A DNA stretch of 64,000 bases from PALSA-555 sp963821325 (GCA_963821325.1 CAWGDC010000001.1:434001-498000), one strand, 5' to 3'. Shown: positions 19,219 through 28,113, numbered from the stretch's first letter. Notes: a model not told the origin generated them from the sequence alone. Program-made: numbers and translations.

Positions 19219-20259
19219 GTGGGCACCGACGCGACCCTCGTCGACGACGACCGCGAGGTGACGGTCGAGGCAACCCCGACCGGGGACACCCTCCTCGTCG
19301 CGGCGGACGACCTCGCTCGCGAGACCGGATGGACGCTGCGGCCCGCAGGGCTGTGCCGAGCGAACGTCTGCGTCCCCGTCCGCGACCGCGATGCGCTCGT
19401 GACCGACGAGGGCATCGACGTGCGGGCCTTCGGCGCCGCGATCGGCCGTCCCGTCGCCGTGGAACCCGACGTCGGCGTCGCCGTCCTCGGCGCCGCACCG
19501 ACCGAGGTCCAGGCCCGCCTCGACGCGCGCACCGCCCCGCCGTTCACGCTGCCCGACCTCGACGGCCACCCCGTCTCGCTCGACGACTTCGCCGGCCGCA
19601 AACGACTGCTCATCGCCTGGGCCTCGTGGTGAGGCTGCCGATGGGACCTGCCCGTGTGGCAGGAGCTGCACGATGAGCTGGCCGCGACCGGCCTGGTGAT
19701 GCTCGCCGTCGCGCTCGACGAGGACGCGGACGCCGTCCGGCAGTGGGCCCGGGATGAGTCGCCGGTCCCGCTGACCTACCCGGTGCTGCTCGACCGTGAC
19801 CACCTCGTCGCGGAGCGGTACGGGATCCTGAACATCCCGACGACGGTCTGGATCGACGAGGCCGGCACCATCGTCCGACCGCCCGCCATCGCGCCCGCCG
19901 ACGACCGGTTCAAGGACTTCACCCAGATCGAGTCGGCCGTGCACCACGAGGCGCTGCGCCGCTGGGTGCACGACGACGTCGCGCCCATGACCGCTGCGGA
20001 GATCCACGACCGCCTTATCCCGGCCGACGACGCCGAGCAGCAAGCGCGCGCCGAACGCCGCCTCGCCGTGCACCTGCTGCGGGCCGGACATCGCGACGCC
20101 GCCGACCGTCACCTCGCGGCGGCGATGGAGCTCGCGCCCGGCGACTGGACCATCCACCGCGGGTCGATGCCCCTGCGCGGGGAGGACCCCTTCGGTCAGG
20201 CCTTCTTCGACTACTACCAGACCTGGGAAGCCGCGGGACGACCCGGCTACGGGGCGTGA
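19219..20259 (+). CDS. Thioredoxin-fold (TlpA/ResA-like) protein with in-frame TGA at the active site; candidate selenoprotein
   Basis: Read through the TGA at 19630-19632, this is one frame of 346 codons from GTG 19219 to TGA 20259. Residues 1-100 are a domain of unclear function with a CxxxxC pair (GLCRANVCV). Residues about 105-240 form a redoxin domain: APPFTLPDLDGHPVSLDDF, then IAWASW-[TGA]-GCRWDLPVWQ at the active site, and the cis-proline segment NIPTTVWIDE. TGA replaces the first active-site cysteine, giving Sec138-Gly-Cys140. The last 100 residues look helical and repeat-like. A SECIS-like hairpin follows the TGA. The frame is conserved on both sides, so this is not two genes. The alternative is a single base error in a Cys codon. 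Its stop overlaps the next gene (GTGA), so both are probably translated together. Confidence 0.72.
19630..19663 (+). promoter_or_regulatory. Candidate Sec-encoding TGA and bacterial SECIS hairpin
   Basis: Downstream of the in-frame TGA (19630-19632), CCTGCC (19647-19652) and GGCAGG (19658-19663) form a perfect 6-bp stem with loop CGTGT. The loop G at 19654 is 22 nucleotides from the TGA. Bacterial SECIS elements are expected within roughly 16-37 nucleotides, with a G in the first two loop positions, and both conditions hold. The coding context may also produce such a stem by chance. Confidence 0.5.
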
Positions 20260-21128
20260 ACGCCGAGGTCGTCACCACCGGCATCCGGTTCCCGGAAGGC
20301 CCGGTGTTCTGCCCCGACCCGGATGGTGGGCCGGGCACGCTGGTGTGCACCAGCGTCGCCGACGGCGCCGTCGAACGCGTGCACCTGGCCGACGGCCGAG
20401 TCGAGCGGATCGCGACCGTCGGCGGCGGCGCGAACGCGGCCTACGCCGCGGACGACGGCGGCTTCCTCGTCACCCAGAACGGCGGGATCGACTTCGCCAG
20501 CACGAACCTGTATCCCGACCCGCCGCCGTACCAGCCGGTGACACCCGGGGTGCAGCGCGTCCGTCCCGACGGGTCGGTGCACTACGTCGCCGACGGCGAG
20601 TTCCTCGCCCCGAACGACCTGGTCGTCGCGGCGGACGGCACGCTGTGGTTCACCGACCCGCCACCGTTCCCACCGACGGGCGCGCCCCGCGGCCGCATAC
20701 ACACGATGACACCCGACGGCACCACCACCACGGTCGCCACCGGCTTCATCTACTGCAACGGCATCGCCCTCGAACCCGACGGCACACCCGTCGTCGTCGA
20801 GGACCGCGGCCTGCTCCGGCTCGTGGACGGCGAGCGGGCGTGGATCGTCGAGGAGCTGCCCGGAGGCAGCGGCGACGGCCTCTGCGTCGACGTCGACGGT
20901 CGGCTCTACGTGGCCAACACGGCCGCGCACGGCGTGCGCGTCCTCGAGCCGGACGGCCAGGAGGTCGAGTTCCTCGCCCTCGACGGCCGCGGGGTCACCA
21001 CCAACTGCTGCTTCGGCGGCACCGACGGCCGCACCCTCTTCGCCACCGACGGGCTCCCCGGCCACATCGTCGCCTGGGAGGGGCTGCCCACCCCGGGCCT
21101 GCCCCTGCACCCCTGGCCGAGCCCCTGA
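20256..21128 (+). CDS. SMP-30/gluconolactonase-like beta-propeller protein
   Basis: A 290-residue member of the SMP-30/gluconolaconase/LRE family of six-bladed propellers that open sugar or other lactones using a divalent metal. Supporting features are GIRFPEGPVF at the N-terminus (metal-ligand glutamate), FLAPNDLVVAADGTLWFTDP (metal-ligand asparagine, then propeller repeat), YCNGIALEPDG and GSGDGLCVDVDGRLYVANT (ligand aspartate region). The GTG at 20256 overlaps the stop of the thioredoxin-like gene. The substrate cannot be told from sequence. Neighbouring dehydrogenase and SDR genes suggest a small-molecule oxidation pathway. Confidence 0.85.
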   Translation: MNAEVVTTGIRFPEGPVFCPDPDGGPGTLVCTSVADGAVERVHLADGRVERIATVGGGANAAYAADDGGFLVTQNGGIDFASTNLYPDPPPYQPVTPGVQRVRPDGSVHYVADGEFLAPNDLVVAADGTLWFTDPPPFPPTGAPRGRIHTMTPDGTTTTVATGFIYCNGIALEPDGTPVVVEDRGLLRLVDGERAWIVEELPGGSGDGLCVDVDGRLYVANTAAHGVRVLEPDGQEVEFLALDGRGVTTNCCFGGTDGRTLFATDGLPGHIVAWEGLPTPGLPLHPWPSP

Positions 21129-21167
21129 TACGTTCGGCACGAGCCGAGCGAGCAGGGAGCACACCAC

Positions 21168-22244
21168 ATGCGCGCAGCCATCTTCGTGGAACCAGACGGC
21201 GACCTCGTCGTCGAGGACGTCAAGGCCACCGACCCGGGGCCCCGCGACGCGGTGATCCGCATCACCGCGAGCGGCGTCTGCCACTCCGACCTGTCGGTCA
21301 TCAACGGCACGCTGCCCATGCCGCCGCCGGCCATCCTCGGCCACGAGGGCACCGGCATCGTCGAGTCGGTCGGCGACGAGGTCTCCCGCGTCAAGCCCGG
21401 TGACCGGGTCATCGGCACGTTCATCCCGGCGTGCGGGGTGTGCTGGTTCTGTCGAAACCAGCAGACCAACCTGTGCGAGCAGACCTACGCCGTGATGGGC
21501 ACCATGCGAGCCACCCGCAGCGACGGCACGCCCCTCCCGACCATGACCGGGCTCGGCACCTTCGCCGACACCATGACCTGCGACGAGATCTCGCTCGTCA
21601 AGGTCGAGACCGACCTACCCGACGAGCAGCTCGCGCTCATCGGCTGCGGTGTCACCACCGGTGTAGGCGCGGCCCTCAACACCGCGAAGGTCGTGCCCGG
21701 CTCGACCGTCGCGGTCGTCGGCTGCGGCGGCGTCGGCCAGGCCGTCATCCAGGGCGCCCGGATCGCCGGCGCGGCGCGCATCATCGCCATCGACCCCGTC
21801 GAGCTGAAGCGCACGACCGCCCTGCAGCTCGGCGCCACCGACACGATCGACCCGACCGCCGGTGACCCGGCCGCCCAGGTCCAAGCCCTGACAAGCGGCC
21901 GCGGCGCCGACTACGCGTTCGAGGTCATCGGGAACCCCGCCACCGTCCGCCAGGCGTTCGACATGACCCGACCCGGTGGTGCGTGCATCGTCGTCGGCGT
22001 CCCCCGCTTCGACCAGAACTTCGAGCTGCCCAGCATGCCGCTCGTCCTCCAGGAGAAGCGGCTGCTCGGCACCGTGTACGGGTCCGCGCAGGTCAACCGC
22101 GACTTCCCACGTCTCATCGGGCTCGTCGAGTCGGGCAAGCTCGACCTCGGCGACATGGTCTCGCGCCGGATGGGCCTGAACGACATCAACGACGCGTTCA
22201 AGGCGATGCAGGCCGGCGAGGTCATCCGCAGCGTCATCCAGTGA
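21168..22244 (+). CDS. Zinc-dependent alcohol dehydrogenase (MDR superfamily)
   Basis: Medium-chain NAD(P)-dependent alcohol dehydrogenase of 358 residues. The catalytic zinc ligands are in GVCHSDLS and GHEGTGIV; the structural zinc lobe is CGVCWFCRNQQTNLC (four cysteines at C-x2-C-x2-C-x7-C). The cofactor loop reads GCGGVGQAV, followed by an aspartate in AIDP, which favours NAD. The pattern is closest to class III-type or NDMA-dependent actinobacterial enzymes, some of which need mycofactocin; no mycofactocin genes are in the window. It starts at ATG 21168, 39 bases after the lactonase gene, so it probably belongs to the same transcript. Confidence 0.9.
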   Translation: MRAAIFVEPDGDLVVEDVKATDPGPRDAVIRITASGVCHSDLSVINGTLPMPPPAILGHEGTGIVESVGDEVSRVKPGDRVIGTFIPACGVCWFCRNQQTNLCEQTYAVMGTMRATRSDGTPLPTMTGLGTFADTMTCDEISLVKVETDLPDEQLALIGCGVTTGVGAALNTAKVVPGSTVAVVGCGGVGQAVIQGARIAGAARIIAIDPVELKRTTALQLGATDTIDPTAGDPAAQVQALTSGRGADYAFEVIGNPATVRQAFDMTRPGGACIVVGVPRFDQNFELPSMPLVLQEKRLLGTVYGSAQVNRDFPRLIGLVESGKLDLGDMVSRRMGLNDINDAFKAMQAGEVIRSVIQ

Positions 22245-22251
22245 CCGCGGG

Positions 22252-22971
22252 TCAGGTCGCGAGGCCGTAGAACCCCTCGGCGAGCCGCCCGTCGGGCCAC
22301 CCGGCCAGCTTCGCGTTGCCCGCCAGCCAGCCGCGGATCATCGGTTCGAGCGCGTCCGGGTTCGCGTGCTGCGAGACGTGGCAGCGCAGCGCCTCCACCT
22401 TGCGGTCGAACACGTCGGTCACGTCCACGAACCGGTTCGGCTCGCTCATCGCCGCCATCAGCCACACCTCCCCGACCGACCACGGCTCGAGCTGCTCGTC
22501 GGCGAGCAGCTCGGGATGCGCGAACGGGTTCCGCGAATCGGGGTAGACGGCGCACAGCAGGGCCTCACCGGCAGCGAGGTGATCGGGGTGGCTGGCAAAG
22601 ATCCGCTGGTAGTTCCGGTCGGGGGACTGCGCCACGACGCGCTGCGGCCGCGTCTGGCGGATCACCCGGGACAGGTCGCGCCGCAGCTCCAGCGTGACCT
22701 CGAGCCGCCCGTCCGGGTAGCCGAGGAACACGATGTCTTCGACCCCGACCGTCTTCGCGGCGGCGGTCTGCTCAACCTGGCGGATCTCGGCCATCTCGGC
22801 GCGGGAGATGCTCGGGTCGAACCCGCCCGCCGCGCCGTCGGTCACGATGCAGTACGTGACGTCCTTGCCGGCATCGGTCCACGTCGCGACGCTGCCAGCC
22901 GCACCGAAATCGACGTCGTCCGGGTGGGCGGACACGACCAGGACGCGTTCGACGTCGTCGTCTCCGGGCAC
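22252..22971 (-). CDS. PIG-L family deacetylase
   Basis: Zinc-dependent N-deacetylase fold of 239 residues. The metal-binding motif AHPDDVDFG lies near the N-terminus and SHPDHLAAG supplies the third ligand. The family contains MshB and Mca of mycothiol metabolism and enzymes acting on other N-acetyl sugars or amide conjugates. The length is shorter than typical MshB (about 300) and the long MshB C-terminal part is missing, so a mycothiol role is not claimed. The GTG at 22971 was chosen because VLVVSAHPDD then follows by nine residues. It is convergent with the alcohol dehydrogenase gene. Confidence 0.85.
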   Translation of the reverse strand: MPGDDDVERVLVVSAHPDDVDFGAAGSVATWTDAGKDVTYCIVTDGAAGGFDPSISRAEMAEIRQVEQTAAAKTVGVEDIVFLGYPDGRLEVTLELRRDLSRVIRQTRPQRVVAQSPDRNYQRIFASHPDHLAAGEALLCAVYPDSRNPFAHPELLADEQLEPWSVGEVWLMAAMSEPNRFVDVTDVFDRKVEALRCHVSQHANPDALEPMIRGWLAGNAKLAGWPDGRLAEGFYGLAT

Positions 22972-23043
22972 GCACCGACCCTATCGCCTCGCCCGGAGAT
23001 TCCGGCGCGACCGCGCGACGCCGACGACAGGTAGCGTCACGCC

Positions 23044-23445
23044 GTGCTGCCGGTCTCGTGGACCACGATCCGACTGTTCCTCCATGTCAGCGCGACGACC
23101 GTGTGGGTCGGCGGCCAGCTCACCCTGGCGGGGATCGTGCCCAGCCTGCGACGGATCTCCCCCACTGCGCCGCGCACGGTGGCGCGACTCTTCAGCGCGA
23201 TCGCCTGGCCGGCGTACGCGCTGCTCGTCGCGACGGGGATCTGGAACGTTCTCGCCGTGCACGTCGACTGGTCCAGCAGCTACGGCACCACGCTCATCGT
23301 GAAACTCGCCGTCGTCGGCATCTCCGGCCTCACCGCGCTGCTGCACAGCCGGTCACGGTCGCGGACCGGCCTGGCCGTCTTCGGGGCGCTGAGCGGGCTG
23401 AGCGCGCTCGCCGCCCTGTTCCTCGGGATCCTGCTCGCCGGCTGA
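23044..23445 (+). CDS. Small CopD-like integral membrane protein
   Basis: A 133-residue protein with four predicted transmembrane helices (around residues 8-28, 48-70, 80-98 and 110-131). The first helix contains FLHVSATTVWVGGQLTLAG, matching the H-x-x-x-x-x-W-x-G pattern found in CopD/DUF2269-type proteins, where the histidine may bind metal or heme. The GTG at 23044 directly follows a 72-base gap that also holds the divergent PIG-L start. A role in copper handling is possible but not shown; no copper genes are nearby. Confidence 0.7.
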   Translation: MLPVSWTTIRLFLHVSATTVWVGGQLTLAGIVPSLRRISPTAPRTVARLFSAIAWPAYALLVATGIWNVLAVHVDWSSSYGTTLIVKLAVVGISGLTALLHSRSRSRTGLAVFGALSGLSALAALFLGILLAG

Positions 23446-23451
23446 CCCGGC

Positions 23452-23952
23452 TCAGAAGACGGGGTTGCCGTACATCTCACCGAGCGGGTCGCTGATCAGC
23501 TCGACGCGGGCGCCGTCCGGGTCCCGGAAGTACAACGACGACGAGATGCACTCGGTCTCGATCCCCGCCTGCTCGAGGCGCTCGCGCTGCTCCCGCCACC
23601 GCTCCGGCGGAACGGAGATCGCGAGGTGGTGCAGCCCGCCCAGCACCTCGGCATACGGGCCGAGGGCCAGGTTCGGGAAGTCGAAGAACGCGAGCGCGTT
23701 GCCGTTCCCGATGTCGAAGAAGAAGTGGGTGGATCCCGGGGAGTCGCGGTTCTCGAACAGCTCGGTGAGCGGGAAGCCGAGCAGCTCCTGGTAGAAGCGG
23801 ATTGTCCGCTCGACGTCCTGGCTCAGCAGCGCGACGTGGTGCACGCCGCGGGCCGACGTCGCCGGCCGGTCGGCGCGCGGCCGCAGGTACCGCTGGCGGA
23901 GGTCCTGCCACTCGTGCTCACGGGACCCTCGCGCGACGTCCGCCTGGCTCAT
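23452..23952 (-). CDS. VOC family (glyoxalase/extradiol dioxygenase-like) protein
   Basis: A 166-residue vicinal-oxygen-chelate protein. The two beta-alpha-beta-beta-beta modules begin at GVHHVALLSQDVERTIRFYQ and GLHHLAISVPPERW, and the final strand carries YFRDPDGARVELI. Metal ligands expected from the family are His in VHHVAL, His in LHHLAI and Glu in VELIS. Start ATG 23952 overlaps the TGA of the upstream amidohydrolase gene (ATGA), so the two are translationally coupled, which suggests successive steps on an aromatic or muconate-type compound. Exact reaction unknown. Confidence 0.83.
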   Translation of the reverse strand: MSQADVARGSREHEWQDLRQRYLRPRADRPATSARGVHHVALLSQDVERTIRFYQELLGFPLTELFENRDSPGSTHFFFDIGNGNALAFFDFPNLALGPYAEVLGGLHHLAISVPPERWREQRERLEQAGIETECISSSLYFRDPDGARVELISDPLGEMYGNPVF

Positions 23953-25133
23953 GCAGGCCGCCGGGCGGTCAACGCGACGGCGTTGTCCCGCAGGACGAGC
24001 CGCCGGGACTCGGCGTCGAGCTCCTTGAGCTCGGCGACGTAGTCGAGCGGCCGCGGCATGCCTTCGATGTGGGGCCAGTCGGAGCCGAAGATGACCCGGT
24101 CGGCGCCCATGAGGTCGACGATCTGGTACGGGTCGTCCTCCCAGAACGGGTTGATCCACACGTGGCGGCGAAACGTCTCGGCGGGATCCTCCGGGAAGTA
24201 GCCGGGCATCTTGCGGCGCGTGGACGCCAGCTTGTGGAACAGGTCGGGCAGGAACTCCGAGCCGTTCTCGACGGACGCGACGCGGACGTTCGGGAACCGG
24301 TCGAAGAGCCGGTCGAACGCCAGGGTCAGGAGGAAGTCGTACGCCGCCCGCTCGATGGCGAGCTGCTTGATCGAGGGTCGGCCGGCGCCCTCGAACGTGG
24401 CGGCGAACCCGTCTTTGGCGTAGCCCTGCGACGAGTACCCGCTGTCGCCGGCGTGCACCACGACGGTGATGCCCGCCTCGTTGGCCCGGGCCCAGAACGG
24501 GTCGAACGTCGGGTCGGTCGGTGGCAGCTGCCCGGCCGCGGTGACGGGCGCGGCGGGTCGCATCACGACGGTGCGGGCGTCACGGCTGAGGGCCCACTCG
24601 AGCTCCCGCACGGCCCAGTCGACGTCACAGAGGGAGATGTAGGGCGCGGCGTAGATCCGGTTGTGGTAGTTGCAGCCCCAGTCCTCGTCGAGCCAGCGGT
24701 TGAACGCCGTGAACGTGAGGGTTACCGCCTCGGGGTCGTCCTTGAGCAGCTCCTCGTACAGGATCCCGAGGGTCGGGAACAGCCACACCGATTCGAGACC
24801 GAACTCGTCGAGCGTCGCGAGCCGCGCGTCCCGGTCCCGGTACTCCGGACGGATGGGCTCTCGGGCCCGCAGGAACTCGAGCGGCGACTTCGAGTCGGGG
24901 TTGCCGCGGAAGTAGTCGTGGAGCGCCCCCGCCTTCGCGACCGGGTCGAACGTCGGGTTCACGACGGCATGACTGACGCGGCCGCCAACGACGTGGTAGC
25001 GGCGTCCGTCGATCTCCGCCCACTGCACGCACCTCGGTCCGAGCCGCGGATCGAGGTGCCGGGTGAACGCGTCGAGCGCCTCGTAGTAGTGGTTGTCGGC
25101 GTCGAAGGCGAGGTAGTCCAGGTCCACGGGCAC
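23949..25133 (-). CDS. Amidohydrolase family protein (ACMSD-like decarboxylase/hydrolase)
   Basis: A TIM-barrel metal-dependent enzyme of about 394 residues. Metal and active-site segments are FDADNHYYE near the N-terminus, VVVHAGDSGY in the middle and IFGSDWPHIEG near the C-terminus, the arrangement of the ACMSD/ortho-hydroxybenzoate decarboxylase branch (amidohydrolase 2). Members of this branch decarboxylate or hydrolyse aromatic-ring-cleavage products. Start: GTG 25133; a second GTG six bases in is equally possible. Coupled by ATGA to the VOC gene. Divergent from the APH-like kinase with 86 bases between. Confidence 0.85.
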   Translation of the reverse strand: MPVDLDYLAFDADNHYYEALDAFTRHLDPRLGPRCVQWAEIDGRRYHVVGGRVSHAVVNPTFDPVAKAGALHDYFRGNPDSKSPLEFLRAREPIRPEYRDRDARLATLDEFGLESVWLFPTLGILYEELLKDDPEAVTLTFTAFNRWLDEDWGCNYHNRIYAAPYISLCDVDWAVRELEWALSRDARTVVMRPAAPVTAAGQLPPTDPTFDPFWARANEAGITVVVHAGDSGYSSQGYAKDGFAATFEGAGRPSIKQLAIERAAYDFLLTLAFDRLFDRFPNVRVASVENGSEFLPDLFHKLASTRRKMPGYFPEDPAETFRRHVWINPFWEDDPYQIVDLMGADRVIFGSDWPHIEGMPRPLDYVAELKELDAESRRLVLRDNAVALTARRPA

Positions 25134-25219
25134 CCAGCGTAGAGCAGCCTCGCGGCTGGTCGACCGCCCGACCACCGCCGCAGCCGCGGGAGAGGTGGTA
25201 GACCTCACCGCCGCACGAG

Positions 25220-26347
25220 GTGAGCCGCGCCGGAGGCGCAACGACCACGGACGAGACGCCCCGACCCCAGACCTCCACCCGGGACCTCAGCGACCTCCAC
25301 GACCGCCTCGTGACGTGGATCGAGGGGCGGCTTCCGCCCGGCGCACGCCCCGACGTGTCCGCGTTCGACGTGCCCAGCAGCAACGGCCTGTCGAGCGAGA
25401 CGGTGCTGTTCGACGTCACCTGGCACGACGCCGGGACACCCCGCGTCGATCGGCTGGTGGCCCGGCTCGCGCCCGCGGCGTCGGCGGTTCCCGTGTTCCC
25501 GTCGTACGACCTCGAGCGGCAGTACCGCGTGCTCGAGGCCGTCGCCGCGCGCAGCTCGGTCCCCGTGCCCCACGTCCGCTGGCTCGAGCTCGACGCCGGG
25601 CCGCTCGGCTCGCCGTTCTTCATCATGGACCGCGTCGACGGACAGGTGCCGCCCGACCTCATGCCGTACAACATCAGCAGCTGGCTGACCGAAGCCACCC
25701 CGGCCCAGCGCGACCAGCTCCAGGACCGCACCGTGGCGATCCTCGCCGCCCTGCACGGCATCGAGCAGGCAACCGACCGGTTCTCGTTCCTCGAGCCGCC
25801 GGGGACCGGCTCACTCCTCGAACGTCATGTCGCCGCGCTGTGGTCGTACTACGAGTGGGTGAGCGCCGGGACCCGCCAGCCGCTCCTCGAGCGCTGCTTC
25901 GCATGGCTGCGCGACCACTGGCCCGCGCACGAGAGCGACGCCACCCTGAGCTGGGGCGACTCGCGGATCGGCAACATCATCTACCGCGACTTCGAGCCCG
26001 TCGCCGTCCTCGACTGGGAGATGGCGACGCTCGGACCGCCCGAGCTCGACGTCGGTTGGCTCATCTTCATGCACCGGTTCTTCCAAGACGTCGTGGCCCA
26101 GTTCACCCTGCCCGGGCTGCCCGACTTCCTCCGGCGCGACGACGTCGCCCAGCGCTACGAGGCCCTGACCGGCCATGCCCCCCGGGACCTGGACTTCTAC
26201 GAGCTGTACGCCGCGTTGCGGCACGGGATCATCATGAGTCGGATCCAACAGCGGGCCATCCACTTCGGTGAGGCCGTCCGCCCCGACGACCCCGACGACC
26301 TCATCACGCACCGGTCCACGCTCGAGGCGATGCTCGCCGGCGACTAG
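25220..26347 (+). CDS. Aminoglycoside phosphotransferase-fold kinase (acyl-CoA dehydrogenase-associated type)
   Basis: A 375-residue APH/choline-kinase-like protein. The nucleotide-binding N-lobe contains LVARLAPAASAVPVFPSYDLE; the catalytic loop reads LSWGDSRIGNII and the metal-binding loop VLDWEMATLG. In the usual motif the catalytic segment is HGDxxxxN; here histidine is replaced by tryptophan while Asp and Asn remain, as seen in the subgroup found with acyl-CoA dehydrogenases in actinobacteria (compare human ACAD10/11, which phosphorylate 4-hydroxyacyl-CoA). This supports a role in lipid or hydroxy-acid breakdown rather than antibiotic resistance. Start: GTG 25220. Confidence 0.82.
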   Translation: MSRAGGATTTDETPRPQTSTRDLSDLHDRLVTWIEGRLPPGARPDVSAFDVPSSNGLSSETVLFDVTWHDAGTPRVDRLVARLAPAASAVPVFPSYDLERQYRVLEAVAARSSVPVPHVRWLELDAGPLGSPFFIMDRVDGQVPPDLMPYNISSWLTEATPAQRDQLQDRTVAILAALHGIEQATDRFSFLEPPGTGSLLERHVAALWSYYEWVSAGTRQPLLERCFAWLRDHWPAHESDATLSWGDSRIGNIIYRDFEPVAVLDWEMATLGPPELDVGWLIFMHRFFQDVVAQFTLPGLPDFLRRDDVAQRYEALTGHAPRDLDFYELYAALRHGIIMSRIQQRAIHFGEAVRPDDPDDLITHRSTLEAMLAGD

Positions 26348-26463
26348 CGACCCGAGCCGGCGGCGCCGCGAATTCGGTCGGCGACCGAGCGCCGCCCGCT
26401 ACCCTGACGATCGTGTAGCGCGCCACCCACCGTCTCGCTCCGTCGACCACCTGGGTTTCGCGC

Positions 26464-28113
26464 ATGCCGTCACCACGCTCGTTCAGCCTCACCGCGCACG
26501 CCGTCTCGTTCGCTCGCGGTGACCAGCAGATCCTCGATCACGTCGACCTGACCATCGGTCCCGGGACACGGGTCGGTGTCGTCGGACCGAACGGTGCCGG
26601 GAAGTCAACGCTGCTGCGCATCCTCGCCGGCTTCGAGCACCCCAACACCGGAGCGGTCGCGGCGAGCCCCGACGACCTGCGCGTCGCCTATCTCCCCCAG
26701 GAGACCGATCCCGTCGACGGCACGGTCCGCGGCCTCCTCGCCCGACGCACGGGCGTCGCCGCTGTCACCGCGCAGCTGGAGGCAGCCGGCCGTGCAGTAG
26801 CCGCTGACGAACCGGGAGCACCCGAGCGGTACGCGACCGCGCTCGACGCGTTCCTCGCCGTCGCGCGCCGCGGACTTCGACACGCGCGCCACGGCCGTCG
26901 CCGCAGAGGTCGGGCTGCCCGATCGCGCTGCTCGACCGACCATCAGGCAGCCTCTCCGGCGGTGAGGCGGCCCGTGCCGCCCTCGCCGCCGTGCTCCTCG
27001 TTCGAGCGGACGTGGTCCTGCTGGACGAGCCGACGAACGACCTGGACTTCGTCAGGGCTCGAGCATCTCGAAGGCTTCGTCGCGTCGCAGCGCGGCGGCG
27101 TGGTCGTCGTGAGCCACGACCGGTCCTTCCTCGAACACACCGCGACATCGATCCTCGAGCTGGACGGGCACACCCACCAGGCACGGCTCTTCCGGGGCGG
27201 CTGGGCCGCCTACCTCGACGAGCGCGCCGTGTCCCGACGGCACGGCGAGGAGCGATACCGCGAGTACGAGGCCGAGCGGGCACGGCTCCGGCGCCGGGCC
27301 CAGCGCCAGCGCGAGTGGGCGACGCAGGGCACCCGCCGCGCCCAGCGCGACGCCAACGAGCCCGACAAGCTGCTCCGCAACAGGCGCATCGCCGCGTCCG
27401 AGCAGCTCGCCACGAAGGCCAAGGCCAGCGAGCGAGCCCTCGAGCGACTCCCCGAGGTCGACAAACCCTGGGAAGGATGGGACCTGCGGTTCCAGATCGC
27501 CGACGCGCCTCGGAGCGGCGCAGTCGCCTTCCGCCTCTCCCACGCCCGGATCGAGCGGGGTGCGCTGAGCCTCGGGCCCGTGAACGTCGAGGTGCGTTGG
27601 GCGGATCGCATCGCGATCGTGGGCCCCAACGGCGCCGGCAAGACGACCCTGCTCGCCGCCCTGCTCGGCGAGGTGCCGCTCACCACCGGCCACCGGTGGA
27701 TCGGACCGAGCGTCGTCGTCGGCAACCTGGACCAGCGGAGACAGCGCCTCCTCAGCGACGCGACGCTGCTCGACCTCCTCCCGCCCTTCGGCGGGCTGCG
27801 CACCGCCGATGTTCGGAGCCAGCTCGCCAAGTTCGGGCTGGGCGCCGGCCAGCTGCGCCAACCCACCGCGACGCTGTCCCCTGGCGAACGCACGAGGGCG
27901 ATCCTCGCCGAGTTCGCGCTGCGAGGCGTCAACTGCCTCGTGCTCGACGAGCCGACCAACCAGCTCGACGTCCCGGCCATCGAGGAGCTCGAATCGGCGC
28001 TCGATCAGTACCCCGGCACGCTGCTCCTGGTCAGCCACGACCGGGCACTCCTCGAGCACGTCGAGATCACCCGCCACTGGGTGATCCGAGATGCCACGGT
28101 GGAAGAAGCGTGA
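26464..28113 (+). CDS. ABC-F family ATPase (EttA/Uup-like), with three internal frameshifts
   Basis: A soluble protein of about 549 codons with two ABC ATPase domains and no membrane segment, the ABC-F layout of ribosome-binding translation factors. Domain 1: Walker A GPNGAGKST, signature SLSGGEAARAAL, Walker B VVLLDEPTNDLD, switch VVVSHDRSF. A basic, arginine-rich linker follows (RLRRRAQRQREWATQG). Domain 2: Walker A GPNGAGKTT, signature TLSPGERTRA, Walker B CLVLDEPTNQLD, switch LLVSHDRALL. The part of domain 1 between about 26868 and 27050 is in two other frames (shifts near 26868, 26925 and 27050), with no net change. A role in antibiotic resistance or ribosome rescue is possible. Confidence 0.83.
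   Translation: MPSPRSFSLTAHAVSFARGDQQILDHVDLTIGPGTRVGVVGPNGAGKSTLLRILAGFEHPNTGAVAASPDDLRVAYLPQETDPVDGTVRGLLARRTGVAAVTAQLEAAGRAVAADEPGAPERYATALDAFLAVARRGLRHARHGRRRRGRAARSRCSTDHQAASPAVRRPVPPSPPCSSFERTWSCWTSRRTTWTSSGLEHLEGFVASQRGGVVVVSHDRSFLEHTATSILELDGHTHQARLFRGGWAAYLDERAVSRRHGEERYREYEAERARLRRRAQRQREWATQGTRRAQRDANEPDKLLRNRRIAASEQLATKAKASERALERLPEVDKPWEGWDLRFQIADAPRSGAVAFRLSHARIERGALSLGPVNVEVRWADRIAIVGPNGAGKTTLLAALLGEVPLTTGHRWIGPSVVVGNLDQRRQRLLSDATLLDLLPPFGGLRTADVRSQLAKFGLGAGQLRQPTATLSPGERTRAILAEFALRGVNCLVLDEPTNQLDVPAIEELESALDQYPGTLLLVSHDRALLEHVEITRHWVIRDATVEEA

Noticed and set aside
18385..20259. Two separate genes (a short protein ending at 19632 and a redoxin fragment from 19654)
   Set aside because: The two pieces are in the same frame and together make one thioredoxin fold broken only by TGA at the active site. 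The part before 19219 is antisense to the SDR.
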